Source: Paraspadella gotoi | Taxonomy: Eukaryota > Chaetognatha | Length of the DNA stretch: 64,000 bases | Assembly: GCA_051294375.1 (NCBI GenBank) | Contig: JBJCIZ010000239.1 | Span: 5,134,255 to 5,198,254, forward strand | Reading direction: 5' to 3' | The notes under the pieces: model-generated | Seen by the model: the letters and a program-made list of their open reading frames with translations, nothing else | What the model was told of the DNA's origin: nothing | Database searches by the model: none | Part shown: one piece after another, positions 48,001-60,626 of the stretch | How positions within the stretch are numbered: position 1 is the stretch's first letter | Layout: each line of letters opens with the position of its first letter | Translations under genes and position numbers: made by a program

Positions 48001-48829
48001 CGGATAACAGCGTCGCGTCAACCGAAACTAATCAATTCAAATCCCGTAGCGATCAGTGAAAGGTGAGGAAAAGAGAAGGTGAGATGTCATGTGGTCAGTG
48101 GTCAGTAGTCAGGTGGTTAGGGTAGTCAGGTGTTAGGTTGTCTTATGGTCATGTGGGCCATGTGGTCAGGTGGTCAGGTGGACGATTGCGACTGTTTTCT
48201 ATTCAGATTCGTGCTATGTGGAATTAACTTTTTCATTACTCAGCATTGGAATTTTAAAATAAAATTCATTGTGATGATAAGAAGATATATATATATATAT
48301 GTAATATATCTCTCTCTCTCCTCTCCCTCTCCCTTCTTCCCCCCCAACTTGCCCCCTCCCTCTACCCCCTCCGAAAACCCCCAGCGGTTGGCGCCCGTGA
48401 AAAAAACGACTGGCGGCGATGTGAAAAAAATTTGATGAGCAGACTTTTCGCAGAATATCCTGGCGCGCGCGCGGTCGAAAGAGGAGTGGCGCAGGGAGTG
48501 GGGAATTGGGAGGGGAGACCGGGTGTAGTGGCGTTTGTGCGGGGGGATTGTGGATATTTAGTGGGACAAAGGTTGCGGTCGGTATAGGAATATTTAAGGA
48601 TAATGTTGCTATTTGTTATATTAACTACGAACTGACTGACTATGATTAACAAAATTCTTGAAGTTTTTCCTAATTTAACAAATTGGGGATAAAATGCAAT
48701 GTGGGTAGTTTTGCATTTTCCTTTGTTCCCGTGTCTTTGGTGTAGTCGTTGTTGTTGTCGTTGTTGTCGTTGTTGTTTTGTGTGTAATCACGGTAATTGT
48801 TGGTGCGAAATGACTTCCTACCTTCTCTC

Positions 48830-49145
48830 CTTCTCACTCTATCCTTTCCTATTTTTTTCCTCTTTTTCTTTCCCTATGCCTCTTTTCTCCTCCATCTCCC
48901 TCTCCGCTCTTCTTTTCTCCCTCTCTTCTTCCTTCCTCTCTCACTCTCTCTTTCTCCCTCTCTCCTTTTCTCTTTCTCTCCCTCTCTTCTTTCTCCTCTC
49001 TCCCTCCGTTCTACCTCTATCCCTTCCTCTTTCGCTCCTCTTTCCGTTTCTCTCTCTCTCTCTCCCTCCTCCCTCTCTCCCTCTCTCTTTTTCCCTCTCT
49101 TTCTCTCTCCTCACCGTCTCTTCCTCTCTCCCTTTCTCTCTGCCC
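48830..49145 (+). repeat. Polypyrimidine block (left arm)
   Basis: CCCTCTCT-rich for over 300 bp; the inverse is the purine block 59874-60350. The 194-codon plus-strand frame (48699-49283) is Ser/Leu/Phe from composition, starting in a Cys-rich translation of a (GTTGTC)n run. Confidence 0.75.
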
Positions 49146-49224
49146 TCGAGCCAAATTCTTCGCTATGATGGTCAGGAGGACCTTAGTCTACATGGGAGCG
49201 ACTCCCTAGGGGCAAAGGGAGAGG

Positions 49225-49277
<53 letters not shown>

Positions 49278-49904
49278 GAGTAGAGAGAGAGAGAGAGGAG
49301 AGAGACAGAGACAGTCTCTTCCGATCGATTCTACTCCTCCCTTCCCTCGCGACGACTCCGCCCGAATTCGATCGCCAGGTCACGTGACAACCTCGATTTT
49401 CTTGAAGGAGTGGGTAGTGGGGGAAAAGGAGGGTGGTCCGGGGTCCAAATAGTTGAGGGACTCGTGGTGGTAAGTCTTCTGGGGGTTTGCGGCGCCGTTT
49501 CAAGCTCATCTTCGCCACCTTTCAAGCCACTTTCTCTCTCTCTCTCTCCCTCTCTCTCTCTCTCCGTCTCTCTCTCTCTCTCTCTCATCTCTCTCCTCTC
49601 TCCTCTCTTTCTCCTCTCCCTCTCCTTACTTTTACCTCTCTATCTCTCTCCTCTCTCTGACAGCAAACACGGACAATTCCAACCGGCCGTCGGATGCAAA
49701 CCGTCCGGGCCACCGGAGAATCCTCAAAGTGCAGAGGAGGATTTATGTTGCGATGGAGAAGCGGATCACCATGAAAGTTTTTGTCGTCGTTGTTGTTGTT
49801 GTTGCTGGTTGTAATCGATGATATTTCCTTTTGTTAATTAAAATAGCATTTTATTTATGAAAATGATACAACTAATATAAAAATATCCACTATTCAATAA
49901 CTAA

Positions 49905-50115
49905 ATTATCTTGCCCCTAACTTTGGACAGGCTTTAGTGGTTTTAAAAACCTCTATCACAGTAAGCATAATGAGAAGCCAGGAAATCTGGGAGTGAATAA
50001 ACAGACTGTAGAAAGTCTTGATTAAAAGCTTGCCAGGGGACCTGCGATGTTCATTATCTTGTAAGAGTGCATGGAGGCCTTAAACACCAAACCTGTTCAA
50101 AGTCATGGCAAGATA
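49905..50115 (-). mobile_element. R3 MITE (left arm)
   Basis: Inverted copy of 58660-58880, with terminal CTTGCCCCTAACTTTGGACAG and, at the other end, CTGTTCAAAGTCATGGCAAG. Confidence 0.65.
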
Positions 50116-50199
50116 GCTTATTCATTAAATAAAGGATAATTTTCATCAATGATCGTTACCTAGTTACACTTTTACTTGATTGTGTTAGAAATTTACAGT

Positions 50200-50470
50200 C
50201 GTTTTCTTTCCATGATTGGCTGATTCCGTTCTGATTGGCTTATTCCGGTTCCTGATTGGCTGGATTCCGAGTTCGATTGGTTAATTCCGTTCCTGAAGTA
50301 TGGCTGTATCGCCGTTCCTGATTGGCTAATTCTCTGGATGTGCGATTCCGTTATTGCTGATTCACGGTTTCTGATGGCTGATTCCTCCTGATTGGCTGAT
50401 TCCGTTCCTAATGGCGATCCTTATTGCTAGTTCCTTCGATTGGTATCGCAGTTTCTGATTCTTCTTCTGA
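50200..50470 (+). repeat. CCAAT-type ~20-bp minisatellite (left arm)
   Basis: About 13 units of CTGATTGGCTGATTCCGTTC with many indels. Inverse of 57750-58080 and 58300-58570. Confidence 0.8.
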
Positions 50471-50660
50471 TGCGTTTTCGACGACGACGAAAAGCTGACC
50501 TCCTCTTCTCTCTCTCAGGTTCTAATATCGATGAATGCGTTGTGAGAGAAAGCGATCTGCGGGGATAATCCGAGTAGATGCGGGGGAGAGATTTAAGCTT
50601 CTTTTCCAAAATTGTACGAAGAGAGAAAGAGAAGAGAGAGAGAGAGAGAGAGAGAAGAGA

Positions 50661-50691
<31 letters not shown>

Positions 50692-50764
50692 AAGAGAGAG
50701 AAGAGTGAGTCTCTCTGTCTCACTCTGTTTTCTCTCATGTCCTTCCCGTTGCGTTCATTGCCAA

Positions 50765-51075
50765 ATTGGTTACATTCATTCATTCATTCTTCGATGTTCA
50801 TTCATTCATATCATCAATGCAATCATCTCATTCATATCAATTATTCATTCTTTCATTATTCATTCATTCATTATCTCATTCATTCATTCATTCAATCATT
50901 CATTCATTTCATTCATTCATTCATTCTTCCAATTCATTCATTCATTCATTCATATTATTCAATCATTGTCTATTCATTCATTCATTCATTTATTCAATCA
51001 TAGTTCAATTCATTTTCGTTCATTCATTCTATCAATCAGCAACATTCGTTCATTCATTCATTCATCCATTCTTCC
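50765..51075 (+). repeat. (TCAT)n tetranucleotide array
   Basis: About 300 bp of TCATTCATTCAT with short interruptions; the right-arm counterpart (57240-57470) is eroded. The Ser-Phe-Ile-His repeat translation here is not a protein. Confidence 0.85.
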
Positions 51076-51499
51076 TTCTTTCCCTTTTTTTCGTGATTTC
51101 TCCTCATAAAATATATGTTTTGTCCGGTTTATCACGTGAACTTAAAAACGAGAGACGAAAGGCGAGGAGAGAGGAAGAAGAAGAGGAGGAGAAGAAGATT
51201 AGGAGGAGAATAAGGAGGAGGAGGACTTAGGGAGGAGGAGGAGAAGAGTAGGAGGAGCGAGCAGAAGGACCGAGGTGAGGTGAAAGGACTTGACTTGAAA
51301 TGAATAACGAGGGATCTTAAGTGAGAAAAACCGAGAGAGAGATGCGAGGAGAGAGAGAGAGAGAGAGTGAGAGAGGGAATCGAGAGCGAAGCAGAGAAGG
51401 ACTGTGAATACGAGGCATACCGAGTGATGATATTTTAGAAAAAGTTGAATTAGCAAATGACTTGAAGAAGAAAATAATGAAAAAAATAAAAAGGAGAAG

Positions 51500-51585
51500 A
51501 TGATGATGATGATGATGAATGATGATCGTGATGCTATAGAATGATGATGATTGATGATGATGATGATGAGATGATGAGATGGACG
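51500..51585 (+). repeat. (ATG)n tract
   Basis: GATGATGATG runs with breaks; the inverse (TCATCA)n is at 56738-56812. Confidence 0.8.
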
Positions 51586-52396
51586 ACGATTGTAAAAAAA
51601 CCAAGAATGCGCCCTGCTGTTTTAAAAGCGTTGTTTATGCATTATTAATAAGATGAGAAAGTGTAAGAGAGAAGGAGGAAGAGGAGAGAGAGAGAGAGAG
51701 AAGAATGAAGGGAAGAGAGAGAGATGAGATAGAATAATCCGCGGATTTTGAATAAGAAAAAAATGGTCCTCCATTCAGATGGTGATATCGATTCCTCCAT
51801 GACGACGATGACGACGACAACAGACGACGAAGTACGACGATGACCAACGACGGGCGGAGTTTCTAGATTTGGACATCCCGTTTTCACGACGCGAATGGTC
51901 CTCTGTCATTCGAAGCTCGATTCTTTCATTTTCTCTCTCTCCTCTTTCTTCTCTCCTCTCTCTCTCTGTCGCTCTCTCTCGTCTCTCTCTCCTCTCTCTC
52001 TCTCTCCACTACCCCTCCCTAGCTCCATTTCAATCTCGTCTCTAATCACGCCATTTTTGTTTCCATCAAGAAAAACGCTGCGTTCGTCTTTGCTTCCGAT
52101 TTATTTGTTATTTCCCGTTATTTTTATATTTTCGCTATTGGCGACTTTTTATCTCTTTCTCGCCCGCTCGCCCCTTGGATCCTCCTCTTCCTCTCCCTTC
52201 CTTCTTCTTCTTTCTCTCCTTCCTCAACTCAAAATCATTATTTTGATATTAAAATATTCAATATCGGTATATCGTTAGCTACATACTGAATTGAATTTAA
52301 ATTCGTACAAAAATGAATTTCATTGTTCATGTTATGTATAACAGGGGGAGGATTAAAGTAGAGAGAGAGAGAGAGAGCAGAGAGAGAGGACGAGAG

Positions 52397-52430
<34 letters not shown>

Positions 52431-52621
52431 CGAGAAGAAGAGAGAGAAGACGAGTGAGAGCAGAGACAATCCATACCGGTGATGAGAGAGAGAGAGAGAG
52501 AAGGAGTTATATTCAGTTGTCGCAATAGCGCCAACATGATGACGATGATGATAGATGAATATAAATGGTCGCCCTGTTCATTATAGTATAAGGCCCCATA
52601 TTGATTAGGGACGAATCTTTT

Positions 52622-52735
52622 TTACAGAACGGCCGCCCCGGCGCCGGCCGCGGGATTCTCGCCGGCCCTGCCTACTCGGCCGCCCGTTCCGACGCGCGAT
52701 AATCGGTTATGACTCTTGATTCATTAAATCGCGGG
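52622..52735 (+). other. GC-rich island (left arm)
   Basis: About 110 bp at roughly 70% GC (CCCCGGCGCCGGCCGCGG) in AT-rich surroundings. Its inverse partner is at 55555-55695. CpG-rich, but no conserved frame exists between the two copies. Confidence 0.5.
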
Positions 52736-53110
52736 GCCCGGGGTGTGGAAAGGGGTTGGAGGTGCTGGGAATATTTAAGGGACTGTGTGTGAAATGGGGT
52801 TGGCAGTGTGGTGGAATATAGAGAATTGTGGTGGATAATTTGATGTGGGTTGTGGAATTGGTGATAGGGGTGGGAAAAATTTTTGGTTGGTTGTGGGCGA
52901 ATAGGGTGACGATGATGGAAATGTAATAGCGGTGGTTGGAAATGGGGTTAGGGTGGTGAAATATTAAGGAATTGTAGGTGGAAATTTGGACGTTGGTGGT
53001 GCTGAGATATGGATAGGGTGTGGGAATGTTGCGTGTGATTTGGTGGGGAAATGCCGGATGAACTGTGTGGAAATATGGGGTAACAAATAGCGGTGGTGGA
53101 AATGTGTATA
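52736..53110 (-). repeat. TGTGGAAATGGGGT-type degenerate repeat
   Basis: Loose 18-25-bp units of TGGTGGAAAT/GGGTTAGGG type; the inverse is 55195-55550 (CCACCACCGCTATT). The minus-strand 141-codon frame (His/Pro/Thr-rich) derives from it. Confidence 0.6.
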
Positions 53111-53514
53111 GCCCTGTCTGGAACATGAGCATAGCGGATTGTAAAAAGTAGAGAGCTTGAAAGAACGTTATTTTTCGGCTAATTAGCTGATGTGATTTTA
53201 AAACTGCTAGTTTAAAACCTATGAGGAATTATTTTTTGACAAAACTTAAATCTTGCTTTTAAATTATGTTATAGAATTACTGTCTAGATGTTTGATTGCT
53301 CGTTGATTTGCTCGTTGCTCTGCGTTGATTTGATTGCTCGATGCTTGCTTGATTGATTACTTGATTGCTTGCCTTGAATGATTATTATCGGCTTGAATGC
53401 TTGATTGAATGGATTGGTAGTAGATTGAAAGGCCTAAATAATTGTCCGAGCTCTTCTCCTTCTCTCCGTGTGCTTCCCTCGATTCGCCTCCATTAATCCC
53501 ACGCATTCCTCTCC

Positions 53515-53535
53515 CTCTCTCTCCTCTCTCTCTCT

Positions 53536-53611
<76 letters not shown>

Positions 53612-53718
53612 AAAGTATATGTATCTCCGTCAAGCAATGGCATACTGAGGCATCGAATGACTTATATTCCATATTTGGGTATAAAAAACATCATCCAGCG
53701 TCGTAACATTAGGCGTTG

Positions 53719-53771
<53 letters not shown>

Positions 53772-53774
53772 GAG

Positions 53775-53812
<38 letters not shown>

Positions 53813-53814
53813 AC
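53515..53814. repeat. (CT)n and (GA)n tracts near the palindrome centre
   Basis: CT run 53515-53609 and GA run 53717-53813 flank a ~100-bp unique segment; inverted equivalents are 54437-54560 and 54658-54760. Confidence 0.8.
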
Positions 53815-54436
53815 TCATGACTCATTAAGATCCGCACAAATTTCTACTTCTGTGAGCACAGCGGTTGGGTGACTAAAATCTGGAGATGGAAAAAGAAGGG
53901 AAAAATAAAATGTACAATGTACGAGAATAATTATAACGATTAATAGTCAAAACTCAGTATCAAAATGATAACAATATTCTTTTCTTAATTATTTTATTTT
54001 ATTATGATGTTCTAACCTGGTCACAAGACTAGACAAGACATGTTGATTGTTAAATTACAACTTTGCTTACAAGTTTGCACAGTTCCGTTTCCTTTTTCTC
54101 GTCGAATAAAAAAAAATAACAATCTCACACTTTTATGTTATCAATCGGTCGAACACTTTCAATAACACTCAGTTAGTGATAGCACTCTTATCATTCCATC
54201 ACNNNNNNNNNNCTATCACGCGTGACTCTCTGCCCGTCGCCTGAGACAACTTCTCTCACATAAATCACGAATCATTTTCCACTTCGTTTTCTCTCTGACG
54301 AGAAGTAACGATGCCTCACAGACGGACGAACGGACGGACGGACGGACGGACCGAATCAAAAAACCTGATCACCTCAGAAGTCGTAAAGCGATTATCACCA
54401 CCGATTCGGAATCAGAGTCGACGCCCTCCCCGTTTC
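53815..54436. other. Unique spacer (loop) of the palindrome
   Basis: About 620 bp not repeated in either arm, with a 10-N gap (54203-54212), a CGGACGGACGGA run (54323-54350) and no gene. The symmetry axis falls near 54127. Confidence 0.65.
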
Positions 54437-54483
54437 TCTCTCTCTCTNNNNNNNNNNNNNNNNNNNNNNNNNCTCTCTCTCTT

Positions 54484-54539
<56 letters not shown>

Positions 54540-54658
54540 GCTCTCTCTTCTCTCTCTCCAACGCCTTAATTTACGACGCTGATGATGTTTTTACCCAAAT
54601 ATGGATATAAGTCATCCAATGCCTCAGATGCCTGCTTTGACGGAGATACATATACTTT

Positions 54659-54722
<64 letters not shown>

Positions 54723-55554
54723 GAGAGAAGAGAAGAGAGAGAGGGAGAGAGAGAGAGGAGAGACGGAGATGCGTGGATTAATGGAGGCGAATCGATGGAA
54801 GCACACGGAAGAGAAGGAGAAGAGCGTGACACTATTATTAGGCCTTTTTCAATTCTTACCAATCATTCAACTCAAGCATTTCAAGCCATATAAAATCAAT
54901 CAAGCAGCAATCAAGTAATCAATCAAGCAAGCAATTCGAGAAATCAAATCAACGCAGGCAATCGAAGCAAATCGAACGAGCAATTCAAACCATCAGACAG
55001 TAATTCTATTAAACAAATTCTACAAACAAGAAATTTAGTTTGTCAACAAAAATTCGCTCTAGTAGGTTTAAACTAGCAAGTTTTTAAATATCATCATCGC
55101 TAATATACCGAAAAATAACGGTTCTTTTCAAAGTCTCTATTTATTTTTTTACAAACCGCTATGGCCTTCATATTCCAGCAGGGGCATATCACACATTATC
55201 CACCACCGCTATTTGTTACCCCATAATTTCACCACATTTCATCCCGCATTGTTCAGCCACAACAACCAACATTTTTCCCACCCTATCCAATTCATCACAA
55301 CCACCATCCAAATTTCCAAGCATTCCTTATATTCTCACCCTAACCCATTTTCCACCACCGCTATTACTATTTCCATCATCGTCACCCTATTTCCCCACAA
55401 CGAACCAACATTTTTCCCACCCCTATTCCCAATTTCCACCCACCCAATACCACCACATATATCCACCACTCCACCCATTTCCACGAAGTCTCTTAATATT
55501 CCAGCACCTCCACATTCCCCACAGTCTTATTACCCAACCCTTATCCAACCTTTC

Positions 55555-55695
55555 AACCGCGCGCCGCCGCTTGCATTTTAATGTAAGAGTCCATAACCGA
55601 TTAGTCTGCTTCGATACGGCGGGAGACCGGGGCACAGGCCGGAGATTCGCGCACGGGCCGGGAATCCGGGCCGTTGCGCGGGTGCCGTATTTTAA
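55555..55695 (-). other. GC-rich island (right arm)
   Basis: Inverse counterpart of 52622-52735, sharing GTCCATAACCGATTA and a GCCGG-rich core but with much of the core unlike. The 141-codon frame starting at 55571 passes through it into a CT tract and is not supported by the left arm. Confidence 0.45.
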
Positions 55696-57522
55696 GTTAA
55701 AAGAAGATTCGTCCTCTCAATATGGGGCCTGTGGAGCATATATAATGGAATCAGGGCGGACCATTTTATATTCTCTCATAATCATCATCGTCAGTTCATC
55801 GTTGGGCCTATTTCTGCGACACATTAATATAACTCCTTTCTCTCTCTCTTCTCTCCTCTCTCTTCTCTCTCTCTCTTCTCTCTCTTCTCTCTCTCTCTCT
55901 TTCTCTCCTCTTTCTCTCTTCTCCTCTCTCGTCTCTCTCTCCTCTCCTCTCTCTTTACTTATCTCTCCCCCTGTTATACATATACATAACAAATGAAAAT
56001 TTTCATTTTGTGTACGAATTAAATTAATCAGTATCGGGCTGAACATATACTGAATTAATATTTAATATCAAAATAATATTTTGAGTTGAGGAAGGAAGAG
56101 AAAGAAGAAGAAGGAGGGGAAGGAAAGGAGGATCCAAGGGGGCGAGCAGGCGAGAAGAGATAAAAAGTCGCCATAGCGAAAATATAAAAATAACGGGAAA
56201 TAACAAATAATGCGGAACGGAACAAAGAACGAACGACGCTGTTTTATTGATGGAAACAAAATGTGCGTCGATTAGAGACTAGAGATTGACAATGGAGCTA
56301 GGGAGGTAGGAGAGAGGAGTGAGAGAGAGATGAGAGAGAGAAGAGAGAGATGAGAGATCGACAGAGAGAGGAGAGGCGAGAGAGAGAGGAGAGAGAGACG
56401 AGAGACGAAAAGAAAGATATCGAGCTTTTCTCGAATGACAGAGGACCATTTCGCGTTCGTTGAAAGCGGATTCCCAAAATCAGAACTCCGCCCCGGTGCG
56501 TTGTTTCATTTCGTCGTTCTTCGTCGTCCTGTCGATCGGTCTCGTCGTTTCATCGTCGCTCATGAGAGGTATCGATTACCATTCTGAATGGGACCAGTTT
56601 TTTTATCAAATCGCGATTATTTCTAATCTACTCCTTTCTCTTCTCTCCTCTCTTCTCTTCTTACATTTCTCATCTTATTAATAATCATTAAACACGCTTA
56701 CAGCAGGCGCATTCTTGGGTTTTTTAATCTCGTATCATCATCATCATCATCATCATCATCATACATCTCATCATATCATTAATCATACATCATATCATCA
56801 TTCATCATCACTCTTCTCTTTTTATTTTCATTATTTTCATCTTCAATGATTTGCTAATTCAACTTTTTGTTAACATGCACCTTTCTAGTATTTCCTCGCT
56901 CTCTCTCTCTCTCGCTCCTCTCGTCTCTCTTCTCTCGTTCCCTCCTCTCTCCGGGTTTTCGCACTTAAGATCTCCGTTTTTTCATTCAAGTCAGTCCTTT
57001 CACCTCCACCTCCGGTCCTTCTCCTCCTCCTACTCATTCCTCCTCCTCTTCCCTATCCTCTCCTCCTCATTCTCCTGCCTACGTCTTCTTCCTCCTCCTC
57101 TTCTTCTTCCTCTCTCCTCCCTTTCGTCTTTCCGGTTTTAAGTTCACGTGGTACGGCAAAACTTTTTGCGAAATCACGGAAAAGAGGGAAGAGAAGGAAT
57201 GGAGAGAATGAATAGAGGCTAAGAATAATACGAAAATGTAAATATGAACTAATGAATGGCTGGGTTTGATAGGAATGAATGAACGATTAACGATAATAAT
57301 GAGATAAATGATAATGAATTGATATGAATGTGAATGAATATGAATGAAATGATGGATAATGAATGATGAATAGAATGATATGAATATGCATGAGATGAAG
57401 ATGACATGCAATGAATGAATGAATGAACGAATGATGATGAATGAATGATACCAATTGGACAGAATTTGCACGCATGAACGGTTGAGCGACATGAGAGAAA
57501 ACAGTTAGTGGACAGAGAGACT

Positions 57523-57565
<43 letters not shown>

Positions 57566-57570
57566 TCTTT

Positions 57571-57608
<38 letters not shown>

Positions 57609-57647
57609 GGAAAAAGAAGCTTAAATCTCTCCCGCCCATCTACCCGG

Positions 57648-58640
57648 ATGATATCCCCGCAGATCGCTCTTTCTCTCACAAACGCATCATCGGGATTATA
57701 GAACCCTGAGAGAGAAAGAGGAGGTCAGCGTGTTCGTCGTCGTCGAAGAAAAGGGAATCAGCATCAGCCAATCAAACGCGATGCATAGAAACTCACCAAT
57801 AGAGGAATCAGCCAATACAGGACGGAATCAGCCAATCGAGAACGGGAATCAGCCAATCAAGGAAAAGCCATCGCGAAATCAGAAACAGGAACGAAACGAA
57901 TAGCCACATCAGGAAGCGGAATTAGCAATCAGGAACGCGAATCAGCCCAATACCTCAGGACACGGAATCATAGGAACCGAAATCAGCAATCGACGGATAC
58001 AATCAATCCAGATCCCAATCAGGAACCGGAAATAAGCCAATCAGAACGGAACAGCCAATCATGAGCGAAAGAAACGACTGTTAAATTCAACACATAAGTA
58101 AAAGTTGTGTAACTAGGTTAACGATCATTAGGTTGATGAAAATTATCCATTATTTTAATGAAATAAGCTTATTCTGTGCCCTGATCTTGAACAGCTTTCC
58201 GGATTATCCCCGCAGATCGCTCTTCTCTCACAAACGCATCATCGGATTTAGAACCTGAGAAGAGAAAGAGAGAGGTCAGCGTCGTCGTCGTCGTCGAAGA
58301 AAAGGAATCAGCCAATCAGGAACTGAATCAGCCACATAAGGAACGATTGCCCACATCGGAACGGAATCAGCCAATCAGATAAGCGGAATTAAGCCAATCA
58401 GGAAGCTGAATCAGCCAAACCTCAGGAACGGATATCAACCAATCAGGAACGGAAATAGACAATAAGAACGGATATCAGCCAAATAGGACACGGAATTAGC
58501 CATCAGGAACGGAATCAGCCAATCAGGAACGGAATAAGCCAATCAGGAACGGAATCAGCCAATCATGAGAAAGAAAACGACTGTTAAATTCAACACAATA
58601 AGTAAAAGTGTAACTAGGTAACGATCATTATGAAAATTAT
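57648..58640 (-). repeat. Duplicated block with CCAAT minisatellite (right arm)
   Basis: Two direct copies (57648-58199 and 58200-58640) of: CCCGCAGATCGCTCT, CACAAACGCATCATCGG, a CGTCGTCGTCGAAGAAAAGG segment, then 13-15 units of CAGCCAATCAGGAACGGAAT, then GAAACGACTGTTAAATTC. The left arm has one copy. Confidence 0.8.
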
Positions 58641-58659
58641 CCATTTATTTAATGAATAA

Positions 58660-58880
58660 GCTATCTTGCCCCTGACTTTGAACAGGCTTTGGTGGTTTAA
58701 GGCCTCCATCACTCTTACAAGATAATGACATAGCAGGTCCCTGCAAGCTTTTAATCAAGACTTTCTCACAGTCTCGTTTATTCACTCCCAGATTTCCTGG
58801 CTTCTCATTAAATTTCTTACATGTGATAGAGGTTTTAAACCACTAAAGCCTGTCCAAAGTTAGGGGCAAGATAATTTAGT
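58660..58880 (+). mobile_element. R3 MITE (right arm), ~210 bp with TIRs
   Basis: Left end CTATCTTGCCCCTGACTTTG with GGCTTTGGTGGTTTAA; right end TTAAACCACTAAAGCC with CAAAGTTAGGGGCAAGATA. These are inverse over about 45 bp. Other copies or fragments lie at 7960-8050, 36095-36290, 39430-39480 and 58135-58200. Non-coding. Confidence 0.7.
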
Positions 58881-59135
58881 TATTGAATGGATGGATAATT
58901 TTTATATTAGTTGTACCATTTTCATAAATAAAATGCTATTTTAATTACAAAAGGAATATCATCGATTACAACAGCAACAACAACAACAACGACGACAAAA
59001 ACTTTCACTGGTGATCCGCTTCTCCATCGAACTAAATCCTCCTCTCACTTTGAGGATTTCCGGTGGCCGACGTTTGCATCCGACGCCGGTTGGAATTTCC
59101 GTGTCTTGCTGTCAGAGAGAGAGAGAGATAGAGAG

Positions 59136-59467
59136 NNNNNNNNNNNNNNNNNNNNNNNNNNNNNNNNNNNNNNNNNNNNNNNNNNNNNNNNNNNNNNNNN
59201 NNNNNNNNNNNNNNNNNNNNNNNNNNNNNNNNNNNNNNNNNNNNNNNNNNNNNNNNNNNNNNNNNNNNNNNNNNNNNNNNNNNNNNNNNNNNNNNNNNNN
59301 NNNNNNNNNNNNNNNNNNNNNNNNNNNNNNNNNNNNNNNNNNNNNNNNNNNNNNNNNNNNNNNNNNNNNNNNNNNNNNNNNNNNNNNNNNNNNNNNNNNN
59401 NNNNNNNNNNNNNNNNNNNNNNNNNNNNNNNNNNNNNNNNNNNNNNNNNNNNNNNNNNNNNNNNNNN
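59136..59467. other. Assembly gap (332 N)
   Basis: Corresponds to about 49510-49660 in the left arm (CT tract), so its content is probably GA-rich. Confidence 0.95.
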
Positions 59468-59588
59468 TCCCTCAACCTATTTGACACCTTGACCACCCTC
59501 CTTTCCCCCACTACCCACTCCTCTCAAGAAAATCGAGGTTGTCACGTGACCTGGCGATCGAATTCGGGCGGAGTCGTCGCGAGGGAAG

Positions 59589-59873
59589 NNNNNNNNNNNN
59601 NNNNNNNNNNNNNNNNNNNNNNNNNNNNNNNNNNNNNNNNNNNNNNNNNNNNNNNNNNNNNNNNNNNNNNNNNNNNNNNNNNNNNNNNNNNNNNNNNNNN
59701 NNNNNNNNNNNNNNNNNNNNNNNNNNNNNNNNNNNNNNNNNNNNNNNNNNNNNNNNNNNNNNNNNNNNNNNNNNNNNNNNNNNNNNNNNNNNNNNNNNNN
59801 NNNNNNNNNNNNNNNNNNNNNNNNNNNNNNNNNNNNNNNNNNNNNNNNNNNNNNNNNNNNNNNNNNNNNNNNN
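59589..59873. other. Assembly gap (285 N)
   Basis: Corresponds to about 49080-49350 in the left arm, a GA/CT junction. Confidence 0.95.
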
Positions 59874-60626
59874 GAGAGGAAGGGAGAGAGGAAGAGACGG
59901 TGAAGGAGAGAGAAGAGAGGGAGAAAAGAAGAGAGGGAGAGAGGGAGGGAAGGGAGAGAGAGAGAGAGAAACGGAAAGAGGGAGCGAAAGAGGAAGGGAT
60001 AGAGGTAGAAGGAGAGGAGAGAGGGAGAAAAGAAGAGAGGGAGAGAAAGAGAAAAGGAGAGAGGGAGGAAAGAGAGAGTGAGAGAGGAAGGAAGAAGAGA
60101 GGGAGAAAAGAAGAGCGGGAGAGGGAGATGGAGGAAGAAAAGAGGCATAGGGAAAGAAAAAGAGGAAGAAAAATAGGAAAGGATAGAGTGAGAAGGAGAG
60201 AAGGTAGGGAAGAGGAGGATAGAAGGATAGAGAAGATAGATACTAAAGTGGGAAGAGGAGGATAGAAGGATAGAGAAGATGGATACTAAAGTGGGAAGAG
60301 GATGAGAGAAGGACAGAGAAAATAGATACAAAAGTGGGAAGAGGGAACAAGTCATCTTCGCACCAACAATTACCGTGATTACAACAATCAAAACAACAAC
60401 GACAACAACGACAACAACAACGACTACAAAAACACGGGAACAAAGGAAAATGCAAAACTAACCAACATTGCATTTTATCCCCAATTTGTTAAATTAGGAA
60501 AAAAACTTCAAGGAATTTTGTTAATCATAGTCAGTCAGTTCGTAGTTAATATAACAAATTAGCAACATATCCTTAAATATCCTATACCGACCGCACCTTT
60601 GTCCACTAAATATCCACAACTCCCCC

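Larger units (their letters stand above)
46537..53814 (+). repeat. Giant palindrome, left arm
   Basis: Matches the reverse complement of 54437-62495 throughout, in order: GAGGATTGGAGACAGAG (end), TTCCTCGACGACGTTAACC, the poly-T with GCGGCAGAATAAAAA, GTTGTTGTCGTTGTTGTCG, GTCACGTGAC, the R3 MITE, the CCAAT minisatellite, the TCAT array, a GC-rich island and AGTATATGTATCTCCGTCAA. Differences are mostly one-base indels and microsatellite length. No frame is conserved between arms over more than about 30 codons. Confidence 0.85.

Noticed and set aside
48388-48400. TTGGCGCCCGTG resembling a tRNA-Lys primer-binding site
   Set aside because: Only about ten bases match before divergence, and no LTR-like promoter or poly(A) signal precedes it.
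55571-55996. 141-codon frame in the GC-rich island with a possible membrane segment
   Set aside because: The inverted copy in the left arm has frameshifts and a stop in the same stretch, and the end of the frame is a CT tract.
58300-58570. Regular ~20-bp repeats resembling a CRISPR array
   Set aside because: Units are directly adjacent with no unique spacers, the genome is eukaryotic and there are no cas genes. It is a minisatellite.
59477-60391. 304-codon minus-strand frame and its plus-strand shadow
   Set aside because: Crosses a 285-N gap, and the rest is a polypyrimidine translation.
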